The notes under the pieces were generated by a model that was not told where the DNA came from, searched no databases, and saw nothing but the letters and a program-made list of their open reading frames with translations. The translations under genes and the position numbers were made by a program. Shown one piece after another: positions 55,204 through 63,862 of a stretch of 64,000 nucleotides of DNA; within the stretch, counting starts at the first letter, position 1; every line of letters starts with the position of its first letter. This DNA comes from an uncultured Eubacteriales bacterium (GTDB lineage Bacteria > Bacillota > Clostridia > Christensenellales > Aristaeellaceae): assembly GCA_902760595.1 (NCBI GenBank), contig CACWHI010000001.1, positions 215,052-279,051 of the forward strand, in the 5' to 3' direction.

Positions 55204-55775
55204 TGAATGCAGCAATATTCTTCCAGCGACATCAAAACAATAGATTTGTATATATCGCAAAAAAACTATATATACGGCTCTGTTTGAGAAATGATGCGGC
55301 AAAAGTTAAATACCTACGAAATGCAGGAGCAAAAGTCGGCAATAATGTACATATTGGAAGAATTGACCAAGTTGGAACAGAGCCTTGCTTGGTATCCATT
55401 GGAGATAATGTATATTTTTCGGGGAGCGAAACATTATTGCTAACACATGACGGAGGAATCTCCCATACCTATTTGATGGGAATAGCCCCAAAACGCTTCG
55501 ACAATTTTGGAAGAATAAGAATTGGCAATAACTGTTTTATTGGTATTCGCTGCATTATTATGAAAGGTGTTACCATAGGTGACAATTGTATTATTGGAGC
55601 AGGTTCAGTGGTAACAAAAGATATACCAAGCGGGAGTGTTGCTTGCGGTGTCCCAGCTCGAGTAATAGAAACAGTGGAAACGTATTATTCAAAGAACAAA
55701 AATAACTTGGATAATACTATTGGTTGGAACATGTACAAGAAACGAAAGTATTTAGAAGAAAAATATAAAGTATAA
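55203..55775 (+). CDS. Hexapeptide-repeat acyltransferase
   Basis: 190 residues. Hexapeptide coils: GNNVHIGRI, RIRIGNNCFIGIRCIIMKGVTIGDNCIIGAGSVV, then GVPARVIETVE, as in maltose O-acetyltransferase-like enzymes. Likely O-acetylates the polysaccharide; it is the second of three related genes here. A 239-base gap without a gene follows. Confidence 0.88.
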   Translation: MNAAIFFQRHQNNRFVYIAKKLYIRLCLRNDAAKVKYLRNAGAKVGNNVHIGRIDQVGTEPCLVSIGDNVYFSGSETLLLTHDGGISHTYLMGIAPKRFDNFGRIRIGNNCFIGIRCIIMKGVTIGDNCIIGAGSVVTKDIPSGSVACGVPARVIETVETYYSKNKNNLDNTIGWNMYKKRKYLEEKYKV

Positions 55776-56014
55776 TATGGTAAAACGAAAAAGCTACAAA
55801 TTGGGCACACACTTTTCCAGAAGCGTTGTAGATTAACGGTTCTATTCTCGCGACGGATTTAATTACCGAAACGAGTTTCATTGTGTGGTTTACACGTTCA
55901 CATGAAGGTTTTGTCTTTGGAAAATACTAACGTGAACAAGTATAGAATGAAATAATACTACGAGAACTAGCTTTTGACGCCTTAATTAAAATATAAAAAA
56001 CGGAGATAGAATGC

Positions 56015-56554
56015 ATGCTTGAAAAAGTGATATACATTTTTAGAAATATATACATACGAATAATCAGTAGAGGGCGAGTGACAATACCTTTTCATTCAAG
56101 AATATCGGATAGAACAGAGTTTTATACGAATAATGGCACGATAAAAGCGGGCGTTGGATTTGTTACTTCTTCCAATTCGGTTTTTTCAGCGCTTGATGGT
56201 GGAACGATGACAATAGGAGAAAGAGTGTTTGTTAATAGGAACTGTATCTTTGTGTGCCGGAAAGATATAAGGATAGGCAATCATTGTTCTTTTGGACCTA
56301 ATGTTTGTATATATGATCATGACCATAAATATGGGTATCATGGACCAGTGCAAGGATACAAATATGGGAAAGTAATAATAGAAGATCATTGCTGGATTGG
56401 AGCGAATGTAACTGTTTTAAGGGGGAGCCATATTGGGGAGTGTTGTATTATTGGTGCAGGTTGTATAGTTAAAGGTTATATTCCGCCCCATAGTCTTGTA
56501 ACAATGGATAACACATTAAAAATACGGGAGATTACTAATGCGCAAGTTTCATGA
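56015..56554 (+). CDS. Hexapeptide-repeat acyltransferase (WbbJ-like)
   Basis: 179 residues; ATG with GGAG about 12 bases upstream. Repeats from residue 58: GTMTIGERVFVNRNCIFVCRKDIRIGNHCSFGPNVCIYDHDHKYG, and IEDHCWIGANVTVLRGSHIGECCIIGAGCIV. DHDHKYG is the catalytic His region of CAT-like acetyltransferases. Probably modifies a sugar hydroxyl. Its end overlaps the next gene by 17 bases. Confidence 0.9.
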   Translation: MLEKVIYIFRNIYIRIISRGRVTIPFHSRISDRTEFYTNNGTIKAGVGFVTSSNSVFSALDGGTMTIGERVFVNRNCIFVCRKDIRIGNHCSFGPNVCIYDHDHKYGYHGPVQGYKYGKVIIEDHCWIGANVTVLRGSHIGECCIIGAGCIVKGYIPPHSLVTMDNTLKIREITNAQVS

Positions 56555-57752
56555 CGTAGCTTATAAGGTTTTGACGATATTGAAATTATTAGTTGCTTTT
56601 TCTCTTGTTTACATTTTTGGCTATAGATTAAGAAAAAAGAACTTATGGCTGATAAGTGAAAAAGTGACAGAAGCAAGAGATAATGGTTATCATCTGTTTA
56701 CGTATTTACGGCAAAAACATCCCTCACTTTCGGCCTACTATGTTATTATGAGAGAATCGCCCGACTTATCTAAAGTGGCTCCGTTAGGTAATATTATCAA
56801 AGCTAATTCATTTAAACATTTTTGCTACTATTTATCCGCACGTCATAGCATAAGCTCTCAACCAGGGGGGGCTTGCCCTGAACCTAAAAGTATTATTTTG
56901 CGATTTCGTAGTTTGGCGAGAGCTGATCAGGACATAGTGTTTTTGCAGCACGGAATAATTAAAGACGAATTAACACATGGATTTGATTACAATAAAACGC
57001 ACTACTCTTTATTTGTATGTTCCTCTGTACAGGAAAGAAACTTCGTAGAAAAGACATATCTGTATCCTAAGGGAATTGTCAAGAATCTTGGCTTATGTCG
57101 TTTTGACAATTTACATAATAAAAAACATTTGTATAAAAAGCAAGTATTGGTTATGCCGACATTCAGACAATGGCTAATCAGTAAAAACATGCCTGGTGAA
57201 GCATCAGATAATGAAAATAAGCAGTTTCGTTCAAGCAATTTTTTTAAGATTTATCAGGAATTATTAGAAGATAGGAAATTACTAGAGTATCTGGAACAGA
57301 AAGGCTACAAACTTGTGTTTTATCCTCACTATGCTTTACAGCCATATATTAAATGTTTTTCAGATATGAATTCAAAGACGGTAATTGTTGCTGACAGATG
57401 GCATTATGACGTCCAACAACTATTGATAGAAAGCGCGTGTCTCATAACTGATTTTTCAAGTGTTTTCTTTGACTTTGCATACATGGAGAAACCCGAAATC
57501 TTTTACCAGTTTGATGAAAAAGAGTATCGGGCAACGCATTACAAAAAAGGTTATTTTGATTATCGGGAAGATGGATTTGGTCCAGTGTTCCAATCTCGTG
57601 ATCAATTAGTTGATTACCTAATTAAAACAATAGAAAATGGATGCAGGGTCGAAGAAAAATATGTAAATAGGATTAACCAATTTTTTGATAAAAGGGACAA
57701 TCATAATTGTAAACGTACGTATGAGGCAATCAAACTGCTAGAGGAAGAGTGA
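56538..57752 (+). CDS. CDP-glycerol:polymer glycerophosphotransferase-like protein
   Basis: 404 residues. One N-terminal membrane-associated helix, then the Glyphos_transf (TagB/TagF-like) fold: VFLQHGIIKDELTHGFDYN, KQVLVMPTFRQWL, VFYPHYALQPY, LLIESACLITDFSSVFFDFAYM and PEIFYQFDEKEY. These enzymes transfer glycerol- or ribitol-phosphate from the CDP derivative. It implies a phosphodiester side group or backbone in the polymer. No CDP-glycerol synthase (TagD) lies in the window. Confidence 0.92.
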   Translation: MRKFHDVAYKVLTILKLLVAFSLVYIFGYRLRKKNLWLISEKVTEARDNGYHLFTYLRQKHPSLSAYYVIMRESPDLSKVAPLGNIIKANSFKHFCYYLSARHSISSQPGGACPEPKSIILRFRSLARADQDIVFLQHGIIKDELTHGFDYNKTHYSLFVCSSVQERNFVEKTYLYPKGIVKNLGLCRFDNLHNKKHLYKKQVLVMPTFRQWLISKNMPGEASDNENKQFRSSNFFKIYQELLEDRKLLEYLEQKGYKLVFYPHYALQPYIKCFSDMNSKTVIVADRWHYDVQQLLIESACLITDFSSVFFDFAYMEKPEIFYQFDEKEYRATHYKKGYFDYREDGFGPVFQSRDQLVDYLIKTIENGCRVEEKYVNRINQFFDKRDNHNCKRTYEAIKLLEEE

Positions 57753-57756
57753 CAGA

Positions 57757-59289
57757 ATGAGCAGAAAAGGAAGGGGCGAAAAGGCTGTATATAATGTAGC
57801 AGCAAGTATATTGTCCCAGATTGTTGCCACTATCAGTGGATTTGTTTTACCGCATCTTATTATGCAGAATTTTGGCTCTGCATATAATGGTATAACTTCA
57901 TCCGTGACACAGTTTTTATCTGTGGTTGCACTACTTCGTGGAGGCATAGGAGGTGCAACGCGTGTAGCCTTATATAAAGCCTTGGCGAATAAAAATATGG
58001 ATGAAGTAAGTTCAGTTATTAAGGCAACTGAAAAATTCATGCGGAAAATTGCCATGGTATTTCTGGGTTTCATACTCGCGCTTTCATGCCTATATCCATT
58101 TCTTGTCAAAGATGAGTTTTCGTGGCTTTTCACAGCTTCACTAGTTTTAATTATTTCGATAAGTACCTTTATACAGTATTTTTTCGGGATAACATATCAG
58201 TTCCTTCTTCAAGCGGATCAACGCCAATATATAACTACGTTTGTTGATATTATTGCTGTACTACTGAATGTAGTATTGTCCGTTGTACTAGTGAAAGCAG
58301 GCGTAGGCATTCGTGGAGTTAAACTTGGAAGTTCCATTTCTTTCAGCATCCTTCCATTATTCCTATATATCTACTGTCGGAAGCATTATAAGATACGGGA
58401 TGATGTAGAACCAAATTTTAGTGCAATAAACCAACGATGGGATGCATTTTTTCATCAGCTAGCTACGTTTATACATAGTAATACTGACGTAACATTGTTG
58501 AATTTCTTTTATTCACAAAGAGTCATATCGGTATATACGACGTATTATCTAGTTGGAAATGGGATAAAGAAGATTCTTTTGACTATTACAACGGGTGTAG
58601 AAGCGGCTTTTGGTGATATCATAGCGAGGGATGAAAGACAAACTCTAATTGATGATTTAAACATATATGAGACGATAATACATATACTATCCTGTGTGTT
58701 ATTCGGTTCAGCGCTTATTCTTATTACCCCATTTGTTGAAGTTTACACTCTGGGGATAACCGACATTGACTATACGAGATACACATTTGGCTATTTAGTT
58801 ATTATTACTGAAATGCTATATTGCCTACGTGCTCCATATGAAGCCATAGTCAATGCTGCTGGACACTTTAAACAGACAAAAAAGTATGCTTTTGCAGAAG
58901 CCGGCTTGAATCTGACTATTTCATTGTGTTTAGTTCGACAATTTGAGTTAATTGGAGTAGTCGTAGGGACATTCTTTGCGATTGTGTTCAGAATAATAGT
59001 TTATGGGATATATACTGATAAGTATATAGTACATCGTTCGACATTTATTGGGATAAAAAGATTTATGATAACTAGTATCACAATATTATTGATTTTTTTT
59101 ACTTGTAGGTTTATGAAACCATCTGAGATGACTGCTTTTAGTCATTGGATTATGTATGCAATACCAGTTACAGGTATTTCTATTGTTATTACTGCGTCAG
59201 TAAATCTTCTATTTTATAAAGAAGAAACTATTATATGTGGAAAGAAAATACTCAACATAGCAAGAAAATTTATTAAAAGGAGAACCTGA
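57757..59289 (+). CDS. Polysaccharide flippase (Wzx/MATE-like)
   Basis: 510 residues with about twelve to fourteen transmembrane helices, N-terminal segment YNVAASILSQIVATISGFVLPHLI typical of Wzx. It flips lipid-linked repeat units across the membrane. With the initiating transferase and the polymerase it completes a Wzx/Wzy-type pathway. It begins 5 bases after the previous stop. Confidence 0.92.
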   Translation: MSRKGRGEKAVYNVAASILSQIVATISGFVLPHLIMQNFGSAYNGITSSVTQFLSVVALLRGGIGGATRVALYKALANKNMDEVSSVIKATEKFMRKIAMVFLGFILALSCLYPFLVKDEFSWLFTASLVLIISISTFIQYFFGITYQFLLQADQRQYITTFVDIIAVLLNVVLSVVLVKAGVGIRGVKLGSSISFSILPLFLYIYCRKHYKIRDDVEPNFSAINQRWDAFFHQLATFIHSNTDVTLLNFFYSQRVISVYTTYYLVGNGIKKILLTITTGVEAAFGDIIARDERQTLIDDLNIYETIIHILSCVLFGSALILITPFVEVYTLGITDIDYTRYTFGYLVIITEMLYCLRAPYEAIVNAAGHFKQTKKYAFAEAGLNLTISLCLVRQFELIGVVVGTFFAIVFRIIVYGIYTDKYIVHRSTFIGIKRFMITSITILLIFFTCRFMKPSEMTAFSHWIMYAIPVTGISIVITASVNLLFYKEETIICGKKILNIARKFIKRRT

Positions 59290-59313
59290 GCTTAACGGTT
59301 TAGTGATAGATAA

Positions 59314-60492
59314 ATGACAGATAAATTGATAGATATTTCTCTACAATTGATAAAGGATTCAATATGGAATACGACACCAGATCCCCATACTTCCTTTTTG
59401 AGTTGTGGGGAGGAAATGTATCTTTTTTTCCTACAGCATGCTATTGCTGCTATTCCAGGGAAATTGATACAAGATGTACAATTACCAGAGAAGGTAAAAG
59501 CAGAATGGACAAAGCATGTTTTTCAGCAGGTCTACACGTATAAGACTTATGAATACATACAGGAATTAGTGCTTAAAAAGTTGAACCAAAATGCTATTCC
59601 AGTAGTAGTGATAAAAGGCACAGCTGCTTCACAGTATTATCCTGTTCCTGAATTCCGTGCCGTTGGGGATATTGACTTACTTGTAAGACCTGATGATTTT
59701 TTTCGAGCCAAAGACGTTCTGATAGGCTGTGGGTTCGACGAGCTTTATCCTAATACACCTGTGGATCGACATTTAAACTTAGTAAAGGACCAAGTTCATA
59801 TTGAACTGCATAGGCGATTTGCATCGGAGTATGTTATAGATGACCCAAGAGCATTTGATGAAATGCTGTTTTCTGATATTACCTTGGAACATTATAAACT
59901 TCAGGAACCTTCCAATGGACTGGTTTTATTGGAACATATTGCACAACATTTAAATGCTGGCATTGGTCTTAGACAAATTATTGATTGGATGTTATTTGTT
60001 CGTTCTTATCTAGATGATGACACATGGGAATCAGAGTTTAAATCATTAGTTGAAAAAAACGGTTTAAAAGAACTCGCGATAAGTCTAACGCATATGTGTC
60101 AAATATATTTGGGACTACCAGAAAACAGCATCAATTGGTGCAACGATGCGGATGAAAGTCTATGCCATGAGCTTATGGAATATATTCTATGCTGTGGTAA
60201 TTTTGGGAATTCTAGAAACACGTTTGATTCTGGAGTTATAACTCAAATACCATCAATTAGACACCCAATTCAACTTTTTCGCTATGTTCAGAAACATGGA
60301 AAAGATAATTGGGTGACTTGCCAGAAATACCCGGTTTTGAAACCGTTTGCATGGATTTATCAGTCATTAAAATACATCGGCATGTCGAGGGAAGAAAATG
60401 CAGACGGCAGGAAAATTCGAGAAATGTATAAAGAAGCAAAGAAAAGAAAAAATATGTTGATGAAACTGGGTATTCATGCTAAATATAATTAA
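59314..60492 (+). CDS. Nucleotidyltransferase-fold protein (NTP_transf_5-like)
   Basis: 392 residues. The key segment is VVVIKGTAASQYYPVPEFRAVGDIDLLV (about 98-125), the [KG]-[D]-x-D pattern of the uncharacterised nucleotidyltransferase family, with VHIELHRRF after it. Such proteins occur in polysaccharide and RiPP clusters, but their reaction is not known. It is placed between the flippase and the repeat-VanZ gene. Confidence 0.82.
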   Translation: MTDKLIDISLQLIKDSIWNTTPDPHTSFLSCGEEMYLFFLQHAIAAIPGKLIQDVQLPEKVKAEWTKHVFQQVYTYKTYEYIQELVLKKLNQNAIPVVVIKGTAASQYYPVPEFRAVGDIDLLVRPDDFFRAKDVLIGCGFDELYPNTPVDRHLNLVKDQVHIELHRRFASEYVIDDPRAFDEMLFSDITLEHYKLQEPSNGLVLLEHIAQHLNAGIGLRQIIDWMLFVRSYLDDDTWESEFKSLVEKNGLKELAISLTHMCQIYLGLPENSINWCNDADESLCHELMEYILCCGNFGNSRNTFDSGVITQIPSIRHPIQLFRYVQKHGKDNWVTCQKYPVLKPFAWIYQSLKYIGMSREENADGRKIREMYKEAKKRKNMLMKLGIHAKYN

Positions 60493-60513
60493 ACTACTGG
60501 AGCAGACTTTGCT

Positions 60514-62019
60514 ATGAAACAGAAGGTGAGAAGTGTAATAACAATCCAAGCAAAAAGAGTACTGATAGTTGCTTTTTTACTTATGACTATATCATTATGG
60601 CTTATTAGTAGGCAACCTGGTCAAAATAATGAGAAGATTGCATCAACTGATTTAAATGAAAGGATTACAGAAGAGAATGGTGTCACTCGAATAGATTATG
60701 TAAATGATCAAGGACAGTTGAGAATGGCCACAAATCTTGGCTATTCAACTATTGTTAGATCAGGGTCGAATGGGATTGTTCTTGAGCAATACCTTGATGA
60801 TGAGGGCAATAATGTTTCGGCCCCAGGAGGATACTTTTTCGCATTAAGAGCATATGATGAAAATATGAATAATATCAGGATAGAGTATTTGGGTCATGAT
60901 AAAAAGCCTATGATTATCTCAACTGGCTGTGCAATTGAAGAGAAATCATACTCTGCCGACGGAAGATTGATTTCAGTATACTATTATGACACGATTGGAG
61001 ATCCTGTTTGTACACCTAACTATGGATATGGAAGAAACTATGAATATGATAGTGCCGGCAATATATCTAAAATGAGCTTTTTAAATTTCAACGGTAAACC
61101 AATTGTTACAGATTTGGGCTATGCAATTGTCAAACGAACATATTATGACACAATAGGCCCAGAAGGTGGAAAGACGAAATACGAGTTCTACTATGATGAA
61201 GATATGAATCCGATTAGTCTTCCTCTGGGACATTATGGAATATATAAAGTATATGATGAACAGGGTAACAATTCAGAGATAATATATCTTGACAATAAAG
61301 GAAAACCTTTTCTTACTAATCAGGGATATTCTAAGATTATCCGTACTTACCATAAAGATAATACGTTGGCAAGTGAATGTTACTACGATTTACAGGGTAC
61401 CCCTGTTAGCCTTGCAGAAGGTCAATATGGAAAAAGAATCGAGAATGGTAAGACTATATTTCTTAATGCAGATGGAAGTGAACAATTCAACATTAGGAAC
61501 ATCTTATATAATAATCAGTGGTATGTTGTTATATTTGCTATTATCATTGTCTTTGTTTCCTGTATAAGTAATACTAAAGTGAATATTGGTCTCCTAGCTT
61601 TATATATTGGGGGAATCGCTTATCTAACCTTAATGTTTCGGACCCCTTCCCAGCAAAGTATAATCCTGGATTTGTTCTGGTCATATAAAAAGATGTTTGC
61701 TAGTATTGGTACTATGGAAGATATTTTCAGAAACATTTGGCTTTTCATCCCCTTAGGTGCTATTCTTTATAATCTTTATCCCCAAAAGGTTGTACTTTTA
61801 ATTCCAATTTTGTTGTCTGGCTTAATCGAATTAGTTCAGTATATTACAAAAACAGGAATTTGTGAGTTAGACGATATAATCAATAATGGATTGGGTGGTG
61901 CTACAGGTTACGTATTGGGAAGTGAAATGCAACGTGCGTTGATTGTAGTAAAGAACAGAATCCACATGGGGTGTATATCCGGGAGAAGGTTTGCTAGTGG
62001 TGGAAGAAACAAGTTATGA
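60514..62019 (+). CDS. Membrane protein with YD-like repeats and C-terminal VanZ domain
   Basis: 501 residues: an N-terminal membrane helix (about 14-33), then about nine repeats of the same kind as in the 1928-residue protein (for example GYGRNYEYDSAGNISKMSFLNFNGKP), and from about residue 335 four or five transmembrane helices with VanZ-like motifs (FRNIWLFIPLGAILYNL, SGLIELVQYITKTGICELDDIINNGLGGATGYVLG). VanZ proteins give low-level teicoplanin resistance or act in the cell envelope. The repeat part would be outside. Last gene of the operon. Confidence 0.88.
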   Translation: MKQKVRSVITIQAKRVLIVAFLLMTISLWLISRQPGQNNEKIASTDLNERITEENGVTRIDYVNDQGQLRMATNLGYSTIVRSGSNGIVLEQYLDDEGNNVSAPGGYFFALRAYDENMNNIRIEYLGHDKKPMIISTGCAIEEKSYSADGRLISVYYYDTIGDPVCTPNYGYGRNYEYDSAGNISKMSFLNFNGKPIVTDLGYAIVKRTYYDTIGPEGGKTKYEFYYDEDMNPISLPLGHYGIYKVYDEQGNNSEIIYLDNKGKPFLTNQGYSKIIRTYHKDNTLASECYYDLQGTPVSLAEGQYGKRIENGKTIFLNADGSEQFNIRNILYNNQWYVVIFAIIIVFVSCISNTKVNIGLLALYIGGIAYLTLMFRTPSQQSIILDLFWSYKKMFASIGTMEDIFRNIWLFIPLGAILYNLYPQKVVLLIPILLSGLIELVQYITKTGICELDDIINNGLGGATGYVLGSEMQRALIVVKNRIHMGCISGRRFASGGRNKL

Positions 62020-62410
62020 ATGAATCAACGAAACATACTAAAAAGAAGATAACATTATTATGGAATCTCAAGATAAAGATAGTAAAGATAAAGAAACAAT
62101 GAATGACATTTCTGTTTGGTAGTGGTCATAATCAAAATGGGTTAGTAGGTTCCGCTATTTCACATGGTCGCACCTGCCAAATACAAGAAAATTTGAACAT
62201 ACTGCTGCCACATATCCCTTCTCATTCGTATTTAAGATTGAAGATGTTTTTAAGAGCATCTCAACAGGCAAGCATCCCTAGCGATGAATTCAAGGGAAGG
62301 AGGGTAGTGTGTGCTCAAGAGACGATAGATCAATAAGTGGCACTGTGGGAGTTCTTCGAGAAAGTTGAGATTGCTTGAACTAACATTTTCGGAAGATTGA
62401 AGGTAACACA
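62020..62410 (+). other. 391-bp spacer between the polysaccharide operon and the radical SAM gene
   Basis: No supported gene. A 28-codon frame from 62016 overlapping the VanZ stop, a 20-codon one from 62060, and a 77-codon frame at 62103-62336 are present, but none has a clear ribosome site or recognisable product. It may hold the promoter of the RiPP genes; I saw no convincing one. Confidence 0.6.
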
Positions 62411-63820
62411 ATGGAAACAATTGTCAATGCTAATGGTACTGTAAGGAACATCATTGGGGAGCAAACGATTAAAGATGTCGAATATCGACTCCTGAAGTAC
62501 ACTCTCGAGATTGAGGTCGAAGAAGGGTTGCTACTCGATAATGTGATTACTGGTCAGATAGTCCTGCTAACAGAGGAAGAAAGAAGTATTCTGCACCTGC
62601 TACCTCGGAAACCTGATGGTAAAATGAATCAGTTGATATCCGATTACTTTTTGGTGCCCGAAGATTTTAATGAAGACGAATTTGTTCGTGGATATCGAAG
62701 CATTTTGCAAAGGGTAGAGAGAAATAAAGATAAACCAATTACGAAGTATATATTGTTTCCAACAACTAATTGTAACGCCCGTTGCTTCTATTGCTTCGAA
62801 TCAGGTCTTGAGAGAATCAATATGGATGAAGCAACAGCTAAAAAGGTCGCGCAGTACATTAGAGACAATGCTAAGGGTAAACAAGCAGAGATTAGTTGGT
62901 TTGGCGGAGAACCTACAGTGGGGATGAAATGTATTGACTATATCTGCCGCTTATTGAAACAGTATGGTGTGAACTATGCGTCAGGGATGGTCAGCAATGG
63001 CTATCTCTTCTCTGAAGAAGTTGTAAATAAGGCCGTAAAAGAATGGAATCTCAAAAGTATACAAATCACACTTGATGGCACTGAGGAAATCTATAATAAA
63101 ACGAAAAATTATATTGTGCATGGAAACGCATATGAGAGAGTGATGAACAATATCGGTCTATTGTTGGATGCCGGTGTAGGTGTAACTATTCTTCTAAACC
63201 TGGATTATCACAACTGCGATGATTTGTTCAACCTGATCGACGAATTAGCGTTACGATTTAAACGCTATAAAAACTTTAGGGTATCATCACATGTATTGTT
63301 TAATGACGAGGGATTTGAAAAGGTTCATCATACAGTTCAACAAGAAGAGGAGCTCGCGGAACTCAATTACAGACTTGCAGATTATATGAAAAAGGTGGGA
63401 CTCAATGGTCAAGTACTAGGAGATGTACGATACAAAAAGAGTCTTCCAATGTTACGATATGCGCATTGCATGGTGAATGATTCTGGGGCAATCGTAATTG
63501 CACCGAACGGAAATCTTTTCAAGTGTGAACATATCGAAAACGATCTAATGAGTACTGCTAGTGTTGATGGGGGTAGCCTTGGACAAGCTGAGCTTGAAGA
63601 GTGGTTTGTGGGGGATGAAGAAGAACAGTGTTCGGAATGTAGTCTATTTCCCTCATGCTTTGTGCCACGAAAGTGCATAGATCATGCAAAATGTTATCCT
63701 ATCGATGCAGAGAAAAAAAAGGAAGGTTATAAGGACAACATTTCAGAATGTTATCGTGATTATTTGAGAAAAAGATCGGAAGGCGTAGAGAGTCAAACGA
63801 ACTCTCAGCTTGAAGAATAG
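62411..63820 (+). CDS. Radical SAM/SPASM peptide maturase
   Basis: 469 residues. An N-terminal RRE-like segment of about 100 residues precedes the radical SAM core; the 4Fe-4S triad is C121-x3-C125-x2-C128 (CNARCFYC), with ISWFGGEP as the SAM-binding GGEP motif and SIQITLDG. The C-terminal SPASM/twitch region has many cysteines (KCEH; CSECSLFPSCFVPRKC; CYR) for auxiliary clusters. Such enzymes install C-C, C-S or similar crosslinks in ribosomally made peptides. A precursor gene follows 42 bases downstream. Confidence 0.92.
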   Translation: METIVNANGTVRNIIGEQTIKDVEYRLLKYTLEIEVEEGLLLDNVITGQIVLLTEEERSILHLLPRKPDGKMNQLISDYFLVPEDFNEDEFVRGYRSILQRVERNKDKPITKYILFPTTNCNARCFYCFESGLERINMDEATAKKVAQYIRDNAKGKQAEISWFGGEPTVGMKCIDYICRLLKQYGVNYASGMVSNGYLFSEEVVNKAVKEWNLKSIQITLDGTEEIYNKTKNYIVHGNAYERVMNNIGLLLDAGVGVTILLNLDYHNCDDLFNLIDELALRFKRYKNFRVSSHVLFNDEGFEKVHHTVQQEEELAELNYRLADYMKKVGLNGQVLGDVRYKKSLPMLRYAHCMVNDSGAIVIAPNGNLFKCEHIENDLMSTASVDGGSLGQAELEEWFVGDEEEQCSECSLFPSCFVPRKCIDHAKCYPIDAEKKKEGYKDNISECYRDYLRKRSEGVESQTNSQLEE

Positions 63821-63862
63821 AACACATGTATATGAAAACAATTTCTAAAGGAGGAAATGAGA

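Noticed and set aside
55776..56014. 239-base gap between acyltransferase genes as a hidden small gene
   Set aside because: Stops in all frames at short intervals, no RBS other than that of the next gene; nothing recognisable.
62103..62336. 77-codon frame between the VanZ and radical SAM genes
   Set aside because: No RBS, no recognisable features, begins directly at a stop of another tiny frame; likely chance.
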